NCBI RefSeq assembly: GCF_000983115.1
Contig: NZ_CGIH01000026.1
Coordinates: 48,554 to 112,553, forward strand
DNA length: 64,000 nt
Reading direction: 5' to 3'
Source: Syntrophomonas zehnderi OL-4
GTDB taxonomy: Bacteria; Bacillota; Syntrophomonadia; Syntrophomonadales; Syntrophomonadaceae
Shown: positions 62,252-64,000 of the stretch, piece by piece
Layout of the letters: each line of letters begins with the position of its first letter
Position numbering within the stretch: position 1 is the stretch's first letter
Notes under the pieces: generated by a model
The model's input: only the letters and a program-made list of their open reading frames with translations
What the model was told of the DNA's origin: nothing
Databases searched by the model: none
Translations under genes and position numbers: made by a program

Positions 62252-62984
62252 AACTATTCTTGTTACGGCTGCCTCTATTCTGGTGATGGTTATTACCTGG
62301 CATCTGCTGGCATTGATGCTGGGACATGAATATATATTGCCAACGCCGGCGGAAACGGCCCGGCAAATGATTATTTTAGTAAGTTCAGCCGGTTTCTGGC
62401 CTGTGGTTTTGGCCACCATAGGCCGGGGACTGCTGGGATTTATCATTTCTTTGGGTCTGGGGGTAATATTGGGTCTGGTGGCAGGGTTCAGCAAGGCAGC
62501 TTACTGGCTGTTGCAGCCTTGGGTTACCGTAGTCAGGAGTACCCCGGTAATGTCAGTTATCATCCTGGCTATCATATGGTTTGAGTCCAATTTGGTTCCG
62601 GTAGTCGTTACCCTGTTGATACTGTTTCCTATTATTTATGGCAATGTGGTAGCCGGGATCATGAATATTAATAAAGAACTTTTGGAAATGGCGCGTATGT
62701 ACAAGGTGAAAACCTGGCGTATAGTGACCGAATTATACCTGCCCTCTATCCTGCCGTTTTTGTTGGCAGGCGCTTCTACGGCTATGGGGATTGCCTGGAA
62801 GGTGATCATTGCTGCCGAGATACTAAGTCAGCCCCAGCTAGGTATAGGAACGAATCTGATGATTGCTAAGATTGATTTTGCTACGGCTCAGGTATTTGCT
62901 TGGACGGTAGTGGCTATCGTAATCAGCTTTGTTTTTGAGTATCTTATCAGACTAATTGAAACCAGATTAAATACTTGGAGTTAA
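62232..62984 (+). CDS. ABC transporter permease
   Basis: A 250-aa permease with about six membrane segments. The ATPase-contact EAA loop reads LLEMARMYKVKTWRIVTELYLP in part (about residues 150-170). It follows and overlaps the binding protein and precedes the ATPase by 4 nt. Confidence 0.87.
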   Translation: METSSIKTILVTAASILVMVITWHLLALMLGHEYILPTPAETARQMIILVSSAGFWPVVLATIGRGLLGFIISLGLGVILGLVAGFSKAAYWLLQPWVTVVRSTPVMSVIILAIIWFESNLVPVVVTLLILFPIIYGNVVAGIMNINKELLEMARMYKVKTWRIVTELYLPSILPFLLAGASTAMGIAWKVIIAAEILSQPQLGIGTNLMIAKIDFATAQVFAWTVVAIVISFVFEYLIRLIETRLNTWS

Positions 62985-62988
62985 TCGT

Positions 62989-63705
62989 ATGAGCTTCACT
63001 ATAGATCATGTTAATAAAAGTTTTGCCGGATTAGAGGTCATAAAAGACCTTTTTATGCAAGTGGAAGAAAATCAGATAATATGTATACTTGGGCCTTCGG
63101 GAGCCGGCAAAACCACCCTCTTAAACATAATTTCGGGGGTTATTCCAGCCGATCGGGGTAAAATATCCGGTTTTGCCGACAAAAACATTAGCTATTTATT
63201 TCAGGAGCACCGGCTTCTGCCTTGGAAGACGGTGGAAGATAATATTGATTTTGTTCTTAAAGACAAAATCAGCTTAAAGGAGCGTAAACGAATCATTGCC
63301 CACTATTTAGATATGGTGGATCTTACCGCCTTTAGTGCTTATTATCCAAGCCAACTCAGTGGCGGTATGAAACAACGGGTAGCCCTGGCACGTGCATTTG
63401 CATATCCGTCTGAGATCCTGCTGATGGATGAGCCATTTAAAGGATTAGATTATCATTTAAAAAGAACCCTGCGGGAGGCTTTTATTAAACTTTGGCAGGC
63501 AGATAAACGCAGCGTATTTTTTGTAACCCATGATATCGAGGAAGCCCTGTTGATGGGGCAGGAGATATATGTGTTAACAGATCGACCCGCCACGGTAAAA
63601 GGGAAAGTGCCCAATCCCATTCCTTATTATGAAAGAACCAGAAATAATTCTGCCCTGCAGCGAATTGAAAATGAAATTCATCAGCTCTTATCCAGCAGGG
63701 TATAA
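62989..63705 (+). CDS. ABC transporter ATPase
   Basis: A 238-aa importer ATPase with Walker A GPSGAGKTT (near 36), Q loop YLFQEHRLLPW, signature LSGGMKQRVALARA, Walker B ILLMDEPFKGLD and H loop FVTHDIEEA. It is last of a three-gene operon. The region 63706-63890 after it holds no gene and no clear terminator. Confidence 0.88.
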   Translation: MSFTIDHVNKSFAGLEVIKDLFMQVEENQIICILGPSGAGKTTLLNIISGVIPADRGKISGFADKNISYLFQEHRLLPWKTVEDNIDFVLKDKISLKERKRIIAHYLDMVDLTAFSAYYPSQLSGGMKQRVALARAFAYPSEILLMDEPFKGLDYHLKRTLREAFIKLWQADKRSVFFVTHDIEEALLMGQEIYVLTDRPATVKGKVPNPIPYYERTRNNSALQRIENEIHQLLSSRV

Positions 63706-63894
63706 CCTGATCGGCAAGAATAAATTTTTAATAGAGTCACGCGGCTATTTTCCAAGGTGGTGCACCCTTCGGACACTACATATGTTACCTTGCGAAAAAT
63801 ATTAAGGTCGGATCCTGCGGCCCTGCTTTATGTCTTCAAAAATTCCCCCCGCCCCTATGCCTGTCCTGCACATTAAATCTACTGTCTAGAAAAA

Positions 63895-63934
63895 AACGAC
63901 AAAAATTGAGAAAATATCTACAAAAAATGTCGAA
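63895..63934 (+). promoter_or_regulatory. Spo0A boxes at the window end
   Basis: TGTCGAA (63928-63934) is a perfect 0A box; AACGACA (63895-63901) matches its reverse complement in 6 of 7. They probably belong to a gene starting beyond 64000. The last 66 bp hold no start codon with SD that I can support. Confidence 0.4.
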
Positions 63935-64000
63935 TCACTTGTAATAATTAACATGAGTGTATAAACTTTAGATAAAGCTATTAATATAAGAAATATTTAG

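Overview
The window reads as chromosome from a strictly anaerobic, endospore-forming, Gram-positive bacterium of the class Clostridia. The butyrate/fatty-acid genes at 49.7-57.7 kb (two CoA-transferases, three acyl-CoA dehydrogenases), a desulfoferrodoxin and the 2-hydroxyacyl-CoA dehydratase activase-like genes fit a syntrophic fatty-acid oxidiser close to Syntrophomonas. That name is an inference from gene content; no database was searched.

Region by region. 0-6 kb: tail of a probable NAD kinase gene, argR, recN, a heat-shock hsp20 on the opposite strand with a CtsR-type operator, then spoIVB and spo0A with Spo0A boxes upstream. 5.9-11.8 kb: a tight row steA-like, steB/mctB-like, family 2 glycosyltransferase, MraY/WecA-like transferase, M20 peptidase and DUF3866 protein, apparently envelope or division related. 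12-23 kb: a block in the Bacillus order (nudF, endoQ/yqxK, spoIIM, yqzK-like, xerD, deoB, pdp) with a CBS-domain pyrophosphatase and an unassigned 221-aa protein inserted, followed by an iron alcohol dehydrogenase overlapping a PAS/GGDEF-like/LuxR regulator. 23-26.5 kb: a chemoreceptor and a two-gene unit encoding a cysteine-rich protein and a coiled-coil protein. 26.8-35.2 kb: the sporulation core dacF, spoIIAA, spoIIAB, sigF, a dodecin, then spoVAC-spoVAD-spoVAE preceded by a good sigma-G promoter and running directly into three activase-family genes. 35.3-38.4 kb (minus): an ABC importer plus thiamine-binding protein behind a TPP riboswitch with its own terminator. 38.6-44.3 kb: trpB2, trmK, a Nif3-family protein, an HD-GYP protein, HU and a DUF2726 protein. 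44.5-47.6 kb: thrC bracketed by 67-nt inverted repeats, convergent with a phosphoglycerate-mutase-like gene that is a candidate homoserine kinase. 47.8-49.5 kb: desulfoferrodoxin and five tRNA genes (Asp, Phe, Gly, Cys, Leu), most with their own consensus promoters. 49.7-57.7 kb: fatty-acyl-CoA genes, including an XRE regulator / atypical acyl-CoA dehydrogenase / ferredoxin unit, and an FNR- or Rex-like palindrome upstream of one operon. 58.4-63.7 kb: SPFH protein, PilZ protein, MsrAB fusion and a second NitT/TauT-type ABC importer. The window ends in a regulatory region with a perfect Spo0A box for a gene outside it.

How it fits together: Spo0A, SpoIIAA/AB/SigmaF, SpoIIM, SpoIVB, DacF and SpoVA cover entry into sporulation through DPA uptake by the forespore. 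The CoA-transferase and dehydrogenase genes would activate and oxidise short-chain acids, and the palindromes and XRE gene there suggest redox- or substrate-linked control. The least explained pieces are the repeat family around thrC, the hairpins over the spoIIA ribosome-binding sites, the XRE/dehydrogenase/ferredoxin unit and the cysteine-rich/coiled-coil pair.
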